Shown here: positions 43,069 to 53,810 of the stretch, piece by piece
Numbering within the stretch: position 1 is the first letter of the stretch
How the letters are laid out: every line of letters starts with the position of its first letter
Source of the DNA: Xylaria sp. FL1777
Lineage: Eukaryota; Ascomycota; Sordariomycetes; Xylariales; Xylariaceae
DNA: 64,000 nt
Reading direction: 5' to 3'
NCBI GenBank assembly: GCA_022578965.1
Contig: MU400610.1
Location: 1 to 64,000 of the forward strand
Translations under genes and position numbers: made by a program
Notes under the pieces: generated by a model
Database searches by the model: none
Told to the model about the DNA's origin: nothing
What the model saw: only the letters and a program-made list of their open reading frames with translations

Positions 43069-43110
43069 TTTTTTTTAGTACTTAGAATTTCTAAGTTAAA
43101 AAATTAAAAT

Positions 43111-45917
43111 TATCAAGTAAGTGGCTATTGGTCGGGTGGGGGGAAATTCTAATTCCTTATTGGCTATAGACCACCCCACTGGTCGGCTTGTTGCAGGGGT
43201 GACTGGTCACCTTATGTAACCACTCACAGAATACGCACAGAAAAAACTATATAGAGCTTGACGTCCATTTCTTTCATAGGTTCATAGCGTACTGTGTATA
43301 CACTTTTGTCTATACTGTACATTATTATAGGCATTCGCAACTCATCTGCGGCCTTTAATTGCTAATCGCGAGTTTTTTGGCGATCACTGTTTAATACCCG
43401 GACATTAACTTAAGCTTAACTATTCTAGCAAGGAAGTAAAATACACGAGCAGGCCACAATTGATGGCACCCCCTATAAGCAGTCCATATACTAAAAGTAG
43501 GTTGTGAACCTACACTCCCTAGTATATCTAGCAGGTTACTTAATTGGGTAACTTGATCGGCAATCAGAATGCATGTAATTTCAACGATGCAAAGGCTTCG
43601 CAGTGTGTTTCTGCTATGCAGAGACGTAAGTGTACAATCCAACTATACTAGTTCTCCTGACAATATCAAAAGGGGGCGAGGGTTCCACTTAGCCACCAAG
43701 TAGCTATACAACCATTTTCAGCTGCACACCACTATAATAAATGGTTGTAAACATTTATAGAGCCTTTGGTTTCTTAATATATTGAGTTAATTCTAGACTT
43801 CTTATAGACACTGACTAAAGTAACTATCGCATACGCAGTGCCTACTGGTATTTCTTTCTATATATATTTAACATATATATGGGGTAGCTTCACTAATAAG
43901 TTTAAGTTGATATCCCGATATCAGATGGTGATATCCGAAAACTGAGGTGGTTTGGTAATGGAAAGACTGCTATGCCTACCTGTCGCAGTCTTGTGCAGTA
44001 TATGGTATCTCTTATCAAAGTTAATGCATGGATAGATTTCGTAAGAAAACGTGTTAAGCACGCGTTCAGATCTGGCGTTTACACCATTGTCATGTTTGAA
44101 TTCAGGGTCTATCCTCGGAGGATGACCCACCGTGGATGGAAAGACTTAGTCTCCTGTTTCACGCGATGCCTGTCTTGGAAAGGCCACTGGTTTGTTGACA
44201 GGGTGGCTTCGTGTACGTAATAGACGCAAGCTAGAGAAACCTCAGTGCAACGTTTTGTGACAGGGGCGTAGCAACGGGCTTCGAAAAATCTTCAAATTGT
44301 ACATTCCAATCCCTTCGGCAGTTGTGGGAGTTCTACAGATTAATTATATTCTTAAACAGCCTTGCCTCTTTTTGCCTTGGTCTGTCTTTTGATGAGTTTG
44401 CTCGTGCTCGGACGAAACTAAACTGTGTATGAGGCTTCAGTTTTACCTTCGTTATATTTCCGGTCTGGTCTCAAGCACATGGAACACGTTTGGCGGGACG
44501 CCCATCACCTCCATCGACGTCCACGCATTTGCTGTTTTATCGACAGTTCCAGTATCACTAGGCGACGTTTTACAGTTGTGCCTAGTTGTCTCACCACAGG
44601 CTTCACTATGTACGTCTTCCGTTATGACTTCTGTCAGCTGTATCAAAAACCACTACTGTTAATAAAGAAACAGTCAGTTTAGAGCTACTTTTGGGATATG
44701 GGGTCGTCATTGCCCTAGACGAACTGCCGACTCTCGAACCGACATATGCCAGCGATATGTACTATTTTCCCCAAGCCACGTGATTATCCTTGATAGTATC
44801 GACATATAATAAGGGGATATAGACTCTTCCCTTGGTTTGGATGCCTGTATAGATAACCTTATATTCATAGGTGGGTGGTCCTTACTATTGGAATCTAATA
44901 CTTAACGCATAGCTAGGTTAGTGATTATGAACCTAAGGCTTTGCTAAATAAGGGCATGCTATAACGTCCCAAACCCATAGATGCTCCCCAGATGTGTTTA
45001 ACGTCAATCGAACCATAAGCCAGACCGGTCAGCAGCGGTGCATAACTTACGTAGTAGTCTACATAGTCTAGCTTGACTAAGGCTCCCGATGTGGTTCGAC
45101 AACCGACCGAAATAGGATCCCTGCCCTGGCATGGTCGAACCGGTGGGCCTCGCCCACAGCACAAGGCAATTGCCGGCGGCAGGATCCTGCTACCGTACCC
45201 CTGGGATCGTCACCCGTCGCCTCGGATCTTGACTCGTACGGACCGGCACGGAGAAGACTGCTTTGAGGTAAGAGTTGCTGACCACTGCTCCCGGTTGTCG
45301 CCATGCATAAGCAAGGAGGCATTCGGGCATCAATGTTGCAAGCACTCGAGTCATACACATCTTCGTGTTAACAGAGGACTCGCTTGGGCGCTAAATAACC
45401 GTCTCTGACCATCTGTCTTAGTAGTGTCTGCACTACCTTTGTTAGTCGCCGCACCAATCGCCACCACAGATGGAGTGTAGATAGGTCAGTGTACACATCG
45501 TAACAAGTTTTCCGCTCGCGCTTTCGACGCTGCGAAAGAGAGCAGTTCCCAGCTAATAACCGTTGCAGCACCGCTCTCCACTCGACGAGAACGCGGATGC
45601 ACCCGAGGGGTTGGGAGGTCACGGCGCACTTCCCCAAAAAGCGAAATTGCCCCGTGGCTGAGGGCAGCATCCACAAGCCCGTAGTCTAGAGGGCGTTGAT
45701 GTTACATTGCCGTATAATAAGTAGACTATGCCAGATAGAAACAAAGTCTTCCTCCACCGGAAAAAAAATGCATCCCCTAATAGTATCGGGAACGCCCAAA
45801 CCTCTACCTGCCGGATTCATCTTGCTAATGTTGTTAGGCATTATGCCTTTTTCTGATTCCTTACTACTGATGTAAGCTTCGTTTAAACAATTCATTCTTG
45901 GGGGACGAGCCGTTAGA
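43111..45917. other. Gene-free spacer beside the AT-rich block
   Basis: Base composition changes at once to ordinary fungal values. Several unrelated frames of 60-110 codons exist on both strands (for example 45073-45408 + and 45077-45358 -), but none shows a domain, supported introns or a convincing start. A minus-strand stretch at about 45200-45370 has a faint membrane-protein look (LMPECLLAYAWRQ), too weak to call. There is probably no functional gene here; gene debris is possible. Confidence 0.6.
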
Positions 45918-47371
45918 ATGGCCAATATTCCGAATCGCGGACCGGAGCTCTTCGCTGTGTGTGTTACTCTACTGATCGCGTCCGTCGTCACCTTCTCGTT
46001 AAGGATATATACTCGGCTAGTGGCTGTGAAAGCATGGGGTCTCGATGACTGGTTTATGAGTTTCGCAACTGTTAGTTACCCGATGAGGATGTCTGCCAGC
46101 TAAATCGTCTGACAGTCTTATTACAGATTGCCTTTATTCTTTATGTTACGTCTTCTGTCACGGGTGTTCACTATGGAACTGGACGACACTCTGTGGACCT
46201 TAAGCCCGAGGATATTGAACAGGCGATGAAGGTCAGTCGGAGGACAGGTGACGCGATGTGCGGCAATTGCTGACTATGGAGCTTGTAGTATTGGTGGTTC
46301 TGTTACGTCTGGTACTGCCTGTCCATGATCGCTTCGAAAATCTCGATCGGTGTTTTCCTTCTGCGACTCACGGTTTCGAAGGTGCACCACTGGATCATTT
46401 ACATCGTCATGTTCTTTACAGTGGCTTCCGGCGTTGTCTTCTTCTTCGTCACCCTCTTTCAATGCAACCCGATCCCATTCTTCTGGGACAAGGGGATCAA
46501 CGGAGGGAAATGCATAAACTCAGAGATCATTGCCGCTCTTACCTACCTCTACAGCGCGTTCAGCGTCATCTGCGACTTCACCTTTGCTATATTGCCCATG
46601 TTTTTGGTCTACACTCTTCAAATCGATAAGAGAACTAAAATCGCGTTGATACCCATTCTTAGTATCGGCTGCGTGTATGTTCCCAAGACCTACCCTTGTG
46701 CTAACCGGCGGCTACTGACACACTCGCAGAGCAAGCATTGCTGTTGTTGTGCGACTTGCTTATATCCACAACTTTCTGGAGCCCGACTTTCTATGTAAGG
46801 CCTGACATACCGCATTTAAGGCACAGACCTAACATTACCCACAGGGGCAACCGTTGATATCGCCATTTGGTCAACAGCCGAGCAGGGCTTAGCCATCACG
46901 GCTGCTTCCCTGGCCACACTACGCCCCTTGTTTCGATCCATGGCCCACCGATTCGGCATGTGGACACCACGAGCGAGCATGCCTCTCTCCGACGACGCCT
47001 TCCGCCGCACCGCCGGCAACAAAGACAGGTTCAAGGAAAGCAGGGCTACAGCGAACCGGTACGGCAACATCTCTCTCGCGACTTTCGTCCACAAGGATGA
47101 CGATGAAGCGGCCGTCGACAGCAGCAGGGACGGCAAAAGTCTTGAGCAGCCTATGCGTGGCAGCAAAATCTATGCTACGACGACCGTCTCGGTGTCGAGT
47201 GATAGTAACACGGATGGGAGCAAGCGGAATCACTCATGGGGAATGGGACGCAGGGACCGCGCCGAGAGTGAAGCAAATCTCAGGCCGCAACAAGCCATGG
47301 ACGGCCTTGTTACTAAGCCGCGGAGCTTTCTGCCGAAGGAAAACTCGAGGCGCTCCGAGGGTTCGGATTAG
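45918..47371 (+). CDS. Rhodopsin-like integral membrane protein (fungal)
   Basis: I join five exons: 45918-46070, 46127-46231, 46289-46674, 46730-46794 and 46845-47371, all with GT...AG introns of 50-57 bp in consistent phase, giving 411 aa. The protein matches the fungal 'rhodopsin-domain' integral membrane family: TM1 with LRIYTR (about 12-33), the GLDDWFM signature (41-47), GVHYGTGRH (64-72), QCNP...FWD (144-153) and the EQGLAITAASLATLRPLFR end (249-267). About seven hydrophobic helices span 12-260. The 144-residue tail is polar, Ser/Arg-rich and presumably cytoplasmic. No retinal-binding Lys motif of true opsins is expected in this family, and its molecular function is not established. 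Some members lie in secondary-metabolite clusters or resemble PTH11-type receptors. ATG at 45918 is chosen because the conserved N-terminal helix follows directly. Confidence 0.85.
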
Positions 47372-47819
47372 TTATTATTTCTTAAAATAATACGGTGGTT
47401 TGGCGTTCTTGTACGTTATTAGGGGTTTTATTTCTATTTCTAAACACGATCTACGATATCTTTACCGCCTTTGCATACCATTAATCACTATGTACCAAAT
47501 ATAAAATGCGTTTATTAAATCTTCCTCTCCCCCTTTTCTCCTAATTAGAATTATTTGATAAAACTATTACTTGTATGTGCAAACGTCTAAATGATAAACA
47601 GGTGCTGCATATATGCTAGGGGTATATCAAACAAGCCCCTTATTAGAAATGAACGCCAGGGCGAAAAGCTCAGATCCTCAAGCAAATCATGGAGGCGAGC
47701 AGCGCCGTCCGTACTACATTGGTATAGAAGGTTTAATTCGAAGGGCTTGGGAATTTTCATAGTTGCTTCACAAAGCACCAGAGTTCATTGCAAATGTGCT
47801 CCTTGATACAATCTTCAAA
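47372..47819. other. Spacer downstream of the membrane protein gene
   Basis: The first 200 bases are AT-rich and probably include the 3' UTR of the membrane protein gene. I see no supported gene. The far end may hold debris of the phosphotransferase-like remnant that reads on the minus strand at 47870-48058. Confidence 0.5.
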
Positions 47820-47848
47820 GGTGCCCCTTTTCCCTCAAAAGGGGCACC
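47820..47848. repeat. Perfect 12-bp inverted repeat (hairpin)
   Basis: The arms GGTGCCCCTTTT (47820-47831) and AAAAGGGGCACC (47837-47848) are perfectly complementary around a 5-base loop. It lies just downstream (minus-strand sense) of the phosphotransferase-like fragment. In a fungus it is not expected to act as a bacterial-type terminator. It may be a small transposon footprint or a chance foldback. Confidence 0.75.
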
Positions 47849-47869
47849 GAAGACCATCCAGATCTGACC

Positions 47870-48058
47870 TCATGGAAGACTTTCAACAGTTTTTAATTCT
47901 GATTTGTATACATCAGGGACGAGGATAGTCGTAAGTGTTTTCACAATACGAAGTGCTACCTCTTCGCTTCGACTCACACGTCCGCCACGCTTGACAACTT
48001 CCCTGTCGTCTAATCGCACTTCTGCTCCCTTCTGCTTTCTGAGGATAAGCGAATCATC
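47870..48058 (-). pseudogene. Fragment of an aminoglycoside-phosphotransferase-like kinase gene
   Basis: On the minus strand a 62-codon frame reads ILRKQKGAEVRLDDREVVKR followed by GGRVSRSEEVALRIVKTLTT and ILVPDVYKSE, then stops. The order 'basic residue + V-V-K-x-G, then S/E-E-x-x-A-L-R-x-V, then T-x-I-x-V-P-x-V-Y' is that of the N-lobe start of the fungal APH/choline-kinase-like phosphotransferases, where the Lys of VVK contacts ATP and the Glu is the helix partner. A possible continuation (IWMVFGAPFEGK, about 47835-47868) is in another frame, and the catalytic H-x-D-x-x-x-x-N loop was not found. No start or upstream exon is evident. I read it as a truncated, frameshifted remnant. Family call is by motif pattern only. 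Confidence 0.5.
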
Positions 48059-49142
48059 TATTCACGATTTCTACGGCCTGAGATCCTGGTGCGTCAAAAT
48101 TTCAGTACGTGGCAAGGGAGTATGTCGTGGCGGTGGGGTAAGCGAAGCGAAGGCGCTTCTCCTAGAGGAAACATGGTGTCGACCAAAACCGAAGACCTAC
48201 CTCAGCGGGTGATAGCTATGTCGAATGATCCTGTACTTGGTATCTATTAACTGGAGGAGTTAGAGGCAGGTGGTGCGGCTCGTAAGCCTTTTGAATGAAG
48301 TCAGTTCTGTCAAAGAAGAACTTAAACTCATTCTAGAAAGTACCTTTTCACCAGGTATGTATCTACACACCTTCAGTACATGCAACTATAGGTATAACTG
48401 TAAAATACAAGGGATAAAAGCAGGTGAAATAAAAGCAACTGTTTGATAAGTATATTGAAATAAAGCGTGGAAGCCATAAGGGATAGCTCTACATTCAGAA
48501 TACGGGGCGATATGCTACATCCTACGCTTCCAAGAATATTCAATTATTATATGAAGAATAAATTGATCTAATAAGACGCAATCAAGTAAAGTTAATTGTA
48601 AAGACTACCTGCTAAGAGTGCGGTTTTTTTAACCATCGTGACAAAAGAAAGAACCTAAGTAGCCCCTCAGGGGCTAGTTTACTTCAGCCACTCACTTCAC
48701 TCAGCTTCAATAGCTGAAATGGACTAGCTAGGGAAGGCTAAAAAAAGAACATATACTGCAATCAACCCAACTACTAATCTGGAGCCCATAAGAATTGGAT
48801 ACGGGAGCCATATCAATTTTAAAAAAAATTCTGTTGTTATAGTTGAGGTGGTTGTTCAATCTGTTGTAGAAAGTATAAAATCTAATTAAATTGAAATAGA
48901 CCTGTCTTGCAGGGCAACACCAAGTATATCGAGCTCGTCTTTTTGCGGTACATTACCTAGTCCCTCCTATTTTCCGCAAAGACCCGCATGACTCAATTGC
49001 TCACGTCAGCCATGTCATGTGGCAAGTATATTTATATGGAATGAGCTGAAGTTAAAAAGAGCACAACAATGTCAACGAGAAGCTTTTATCCCTCTCATTT
49101 GTATGTATCAGAGTCGTTACGCCCGTGCATGAATCAAAGTCT
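48059..49142. other. Intergenic spacer
   Basis: No supported gene. It contains a small foldback at 48660-48676 (TAGCCCCT, one base, AGGGGCTA). A TATA-like stretch (TATATTTATAT) at about 49027-49037 lies roughly 105 bp before the ATG of the next gene and may be its promoter element. Confidence 0.55.
48660..48676. repeat. Short foldback (8-bp arms)
   Basis: TAGCCCCT and AGGGGCTA are complementary around a single C. It has the same GGGGC/GCCCC flavour as the hairpin at 47820. Its role is unknown. Confidence 0.6.
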
Positions 49143-50008
49143 ATGGCGATCAGCAAGTTGACTGCTATTGGTTGTACTGCGACCGGTCTGACGATCATCG
49201 CCATCTCCACCCGACTGTTACCATTTCACCAATCACGTCACGACCAGAGAGCTAGTCCGACTCACGGGGAATCATTTACCTTATCCGTGGTCGCGCCAAA
49301 GAACCATCGCGGCATCCAAGAGAACTACAGCTTGTCGATTCCCTCGAGACGCTTCAAGAGCGGCGTGAGCGACGAAGAGATCCTCGCCCGGTTCACCAAG
49401 GGATTCTTCTGTGGCCCCGCGTTTACGCCGGAAAGATGGCTTTTGAGTATTGTTCCGTTTAGCTTGACAGACATACCAGGTATACTTAGACGCCCTATCT
49501 ACATTACCACCAAAGCTAGATCAAGGGCTCACAACTATACTCCTTAGCTATCAAAAGGGCCTTGGCTGTTCGATCGCAGAATAAAACTCAAGGCTTAGCC
49601 TTGGGCCCTGAAATTTGGGACCCATCGGCTATCTCGCCGAAATCGACACCATCTGTTGCGTCACTGCTATATGGCAGCTTCCTGGCCCTCGACTCCAGCT
49701 CGCTGACCCGCGCTCAGCGAGATCAGCTCCCTGATGATTATGTTCGTCACGCCAGGCCACCGCATGCCTTCGTAGAGTTCGCGTTCGGGGGAGAGGGACT
49801 GGGTTTAGTGGGGTCTCACCGGTTCGAAGTGAGTCGGCATGAAGTGAGACAGGCTGAGGAAGCTGAGGAGTTTGTAAAGGTCACATTGTCGACCGTGGTT
49901 TGCAAACCGAAGACTGGCCTAGCACCATCCACCTACCTCCAATGGTTTCATATTTTGTATGCTAAGTTTTTATTTTCAAGCGGCATCAACAGCGTACTAA
50001 CGGAGTAA
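49143..50008 (+). CDS. Conserved fungal protein of unknown function, membrane-anchored
   Basis: Two exons, 49143-49479 and 49548-50008, with a 68-bp GT-AG intron in consistent phase, give 265 aa. The first in-frame ATG is 49143; the frame extends upstream only through a GTG. Residues about 5-22 form a hydrophobic segment (LTAIGCTATGLTIIAIST) that may be a membrane anchor or signal anchor. A basic stretch and the motif SGVSDEEILARFTKGFFCGP then FTPERWLL follow. The second exon holds AFVEFAFGGEGLGLVGSHRF, a VTLSTVVCKP strand and a C-terminal WFHILYAKFLF. This combination recalls a family of hypothetical ascomycete proteins that pair a TPERW box with a C-terminal WFH-LYAK-LF box. I know of no assigned reaction, and no catalytic motif is evident. 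It lies 1.8 kb downstream of the membrane protein gene on the same strand. Confidence 0.72.
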
Positions 50009-50898
50009 TTGATGTGTTTATCTTCTCTAGCTAGCTTTATAGATAGAACTCTGCTCATTTGAAACTACAGCGGAGGGGAGTCAGGCGCCAGAAACCCGCT
50101 TTAGCAAAATATTTAGTTTTCTCAGATCTGGAGTATTAATTAAGAAATTCCAAGTATTTACCGTTCAACTATCAATTACTGTATTGCTACTTTTGTTGTG
50201 ACTTTGCCTAAGATGTCAAGAGATTAGCTGCCATTCTGACATTAAAGTCAGGGATCAGCGTCAGAGAGTATCGATTGGGTTGGTAAGACTTGCTCACTTG
50301 CTGGTCGACGTAATTTTTCAGATTCATAGTTATTCGCATCCCTCAACTCTCCTTAACAGAAATAATTATGGGAGATGCTAGCTTATAAGTGATATGTATT
50401 CAGCGTGCCCTGACGTGGTGCTCACTACCTACCGAATCGTTTGGGCAGAATATAAGGATAATTGCAGCAGCGACAATAATCTATTCAGATATCAGTGACA
50501 CAGAACTATTCTTAATAAAGGTCAGGTCACTCAACTCCTTCATTGGCTTCTAAATTTCATATTTTGGATGACTCAATCGTCTCAGTGATTATTATTAGAA
50601 ATAGGATGGCTACTTATTCTGCCATATTGGCCCTAAGCGTCGTGTCTTGCCGAGCAATTGAGAGCGCGCCTTTTCGAACTAGGTTTGCAGACATCTGGAT
50701 CTTTTTATAATTTCTTCCCTTCCCGCCGCATGACACTACCCAATCGTTGGGCGAAGGCGTCATCGAATTCTTCGACAAGAATACCTATATAAAATGAGGA
50801 TGCTTGTCAGGAAATATGGTCACATTTACCCTGTGGGGTGCTATATTGACCGCGCTACGGGGTCCTACCTACTATCTATCCCCTGACAGCGCTACAAT
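50009..50898. other. Intergenic spacer
   Basis: Mixed composition with no supported gene. Short frames around 50600-50800 (for example ATG GCT ACT TAT TCT at 50604) have no recognisable domain and stop quickly. They may be upstream debris of the interrupted frame at 50899-51222. Confidence 0.5.
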
Positions 50899-51222
50899 AT
50901 GAGAAGTGCTCTGTCGGGCAATTATGATCCAGCGCCTTCTATGAACATCACTGCTCTCCCAACTCGACAAGATCTCATCGAGGCAGTAGAGTTCTCCGTC
51001 GAGGAGAGATGGGAGTATTTGAAGATCTAGAATTCATTGCAGGAGCTTCCCAATAATGTAACCCCATACTCCCCTGAGGCACATGTGTCAATGAGCACGA
51101 TACTCCAAGTGATTTTCAACCTATTTCTGTATTCTATAACGATGGTTCACGTCGTCGTGAGCGAACACCCCGTTGTAAATAAATCTAAATGTGAAGTCTC
51201 AGTTAAAACAATACTCGCTTGA
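50899..51222 (+). pseudogene. Unidentified interrupted coding frame
   Basis: One frame starting at ATG 50899 reads MRSALSGNYDPAPSMNITAL then PTRQDLIEAVEFSVEERWEY, meets a TAG at 51028-51030 and continues in the same frame (NSLQELPNNVTPYSPEAHVS, then a hydrophobic NLFLYSITMVHVVV) to a stop at 51220-51222. The amino-acid texture on both sides of the stop is protein-like: amphipathic acidic helix, N-glycosylation-type NIT and NVT sites. This suggests a decayed gene with one nonsense change, or an exon join I have not resolved. I do not recognise the family. Confidence 0.35.
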
Positions 51223-53810
51223 AGGTGGCGTTGGGCAGCACGGATTAAAAGGAGCGTCATCAAATTATCGACACTTCTGCTATACCAAGCATTAAGGGCA
51301 TTTCGCTATACACCTACTACTCTGAGTAATGCCAGTTATGTTATAGCAGCTGTGAGACCCCGGGCAACTATCAGACGACCATGGGGTTCTCCTGCTGCAA
51401 GAACTTCCTGTGTGGTCCGCCCACTCTCCGCGAAGATACCTTAGAAGCCTAGGAATGGTCAACTGCTGCTAGATATCTACCCTGCAGAGAAAAGCGAGAT
51501 TTGGGGGTTATGTAGGAAATACAAATCTATCTCATAGTAAAAGAAGTAGGTTTCAATATTTATTGTTGAATGAAGTAAGGTGAATAATTCACACAACCTT
51601 GGCGTCGTATTCCCCTCCCAGAAGAGTAACCTCACATTGGCCTCGAAAGCGCTTATAGAGTCCGCCATGTACATATCGACGGGTCTATATCGTTGTTGGA
51701 CAGGGTCGGACCACTCAAGTGTTTGATTTCTTGCGGTATTGTTTGGCTAGTTTCCTTTTTCAACCAACATACGTAGTATATTCGGAGTATTATACTCGGG
51801 ACGATGAATACTAGGCTGGACCTAATGACTGCATCTCGGGCTTACCTTCTCGAGCCTCGGGTGGAATCTCGCCATTGAGGAGCAAGCAATATCCGGGGTG
51901 CGCAGAATGGGTCAGCACCACCCTGTGGTAACCATGCATTATTACATGATGGAAAGTTCCATTGAGAAAGCATGCATGCCCACCTCATTGCATAAACTAG
52001 GTAATAAATTTAGGTACCGTATGGGATGTTCTTCAACCCATTTTTTACTTAATCCGTTCCGTCGGTAAAGGGGAAGAAGTTTCTCTCCGAGCCACCACCC
52101 TAAAACTGCTCAAATTCAACATACTAGAACTAGAATGAAGCAATGATCATACCAAAGTAGATCGAATACGGCTAGCGCTACCCCAGCCGAGATGCTAAGG
52201 ATATGCAGGATTCATCAAGCAACCATCCGATAAGACTCAGACAGCCCCCCTAAGTAGTCTACCGAAGATGGGTTATACACCGAGCAGAAGTTGTATGCAA
52301 GCCATGCTGCGGAACTTTTGGATTGTCAGCTGATTCAGATCTCATTAGCTCTTACTTAAACTAAGACATATTATCAGCCCGGCTACCTTCCTGAGGCCGA
52401 CTGCGTTACATACCTAGGTAAGTAGACTTAGGAATCCAGCTCGGCGCCTGGAAGGATTCTGAGTGGCTACAAGTACCCTAAACACTGTAGGAGATCATTG
52501 AACATCTATTGTTTGAATGCATAGAGAGTGTTAGAATTAAGGGGATAGGTTCCCGATCATCAATATCGCTTAGTAAGGAAACAAGCCCCTTTTCCCACTC
52601 ACCGTACATGTCTCAGGAATGCAATCGTAACAGCGGATAATTCCAGCATGAAGGCTCACAAGTGCTAGACAGGATGTAGCTATATCGGGAATTCTGTATC
52701 CGAGCTATCTGCATCATGGCACATAAGCTGGGGCAGCCGACAGGCATCCTAATGAATATACCAACGCCATTTATCCCTCTACAACACCTGGGGAGGGGTT
52801 TTTTTTTTTTTTTTTGAAATAACGCGCCTAGATACCAAGTAAAAAAACAAATTCTCAATAGTGCAGACAAAACTTAGATTAAATAAATACTTGTAAGATT
52901 TACATCCAGAAGCATGTGTATATGTATAGGAGCACAAACATCCCACACAATGCTAGAAATTTAGGACATCATGATATCCACAAAATTTACTTTAGCTACA
53001 GGCCGTTTTAGTTTCCTTAATAGATCATACCTAGACTTTGAGACCACAAAATTAAGTCCTAGATACAACATCTTTAAGGTAGATAATTAGTTTTAATCCC
53101 TTTTAAGCAATTCCATAATAGAAGACACTTTATACAAATGACATTCAATATAAGACCAAGAAGAATAACTACAACCTATCATTTTAATTACTAAGGTAAT
53201 TATAAATTCATTCACTTTTACTTTTAATGCCCGCTTTCCTTCTAAAAATAGCAAGACTCTCGAACCTATGTTTAATACATCATTTAGATCGAGACTTTCG
53301 TAAGCTTATATATAAAAGTCATAATAGTGACTTGAATTAATGACCTTGTCTAGGTTTCGTGGGGAAGGATCTTTCTTTAGTTTCTGGTCCTAAAACTTTA
53401 CTCGTGGATGGCTTCCACACTAAAACTAAAACACCTTTAGTTAAATTGGAGATCATGAATCAAGGACAAGATAAATCTGGAGTACGGCCTGTGATTACAA
53501 ATCTAGAGCTAAATGAACAATTGATTCGAGTTGCAACTTGCACAGGAGTTTACGGAGACAGACTGCTTGCTGGCCACACGGCCTTAATTAATTATCTCCG
53601 TTGAGTCCGTTCAGTGATTTCTACTCTACTTAGAAAAGTCAATTGTTTGCAAGTCAACATGAAAAGGTGAGAGAGTCATCACGCAGGTGTACTACAACCA
53701 ATACCACCAAACCCGGGTATACTCTTTGCTTTATTTATATTTCAATTGGCCGATTACGATTATTAAACACGCAAACCCCCTGGTAGAAAATCATCAACAG
53801 GGATCAACAA
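51223..53810. other. Long intergenic region
   Basis: No supported gene in 2.6 kb. Short frames at 52613-52870 (-) and 53359-53604 (+) lack domains, and the latter has no ATG at its start. AT content rises at 52,860-53,340. A CCAAT-like CAATTGG (53741-53747) and the TATA-like TTTATTTATATTTC (about 53730-53743) lie 65-80 bp before the SDR start and may belong to its promoter. Confidence 0.5.
52799..52815. repeat. Homopolymer run of 17 T
   Basis: Seventeen consecutive T directly after GGGGAGGGG. It could be a slippage tract, or the complement of a poly-A tail of a minus-strand retrocopy. No matching retrocopied gene was recognised beside it. Confidence 0.85.

Larger units (their letters stand above)
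1..43110. other. AT-rich, RIP-like block without intact genes
   Basis: This is a continuous AT-rich stretch in which no frame on either strand stays open beyond about 95 codons and stop codons are dense. In a hand sample of five 60-base lines (starting 10141, 15001, 20521, 28981 and 36301) I counted 36 C in 300 bases: 19 in GpC, 12 in ApC, 5 in TpC and 0 in CpC. TpA is clearly more frequent than ApT. Blocks of A-rich and T-rich top strand alternate (for example A-rich about 20.4-25.0 and 32.0-36.9 kb; T-rich about 27.6-30.1 and 37.4-40.6 kb), as expected for decayed coding sequences of opposite orientation. The best reading is an AT isochore built from transposon copies hit by C-to-T mutation. 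A centromere core built from such relics is a possible alternative. Apart from the repeats and LINE listed separately, I see nothing identifiable in it. Confidence 0.9.

Noticed and set aside
1..43110. Mitochondrial DNA or mitochondrial insertion as cause of the AT-richness
   Set aside because: No mitochondrial gene frames, tRNAs or rRNA segments are recognisable, whereas a LINE relic with transition damage is.
45200..45370. Minus-strand LMPECLLAYAWRQ stretch resembling a fungal membrane protein
   Set aside because: Too short, and neighbouring sequence does not extend the similarity in any frame.
45073..45408. 111-codon + strand frame and overlapping minus-strand frames
   Set aside because: No domain, no promoter or splice support, and similar-length frames overlap on both strands.
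53359..53604. 81-codon + strand frame before the SDR gene
   Set aside because: Opens with GTG, not ATG; no recognisable domain and no link to the SDR reading frame.
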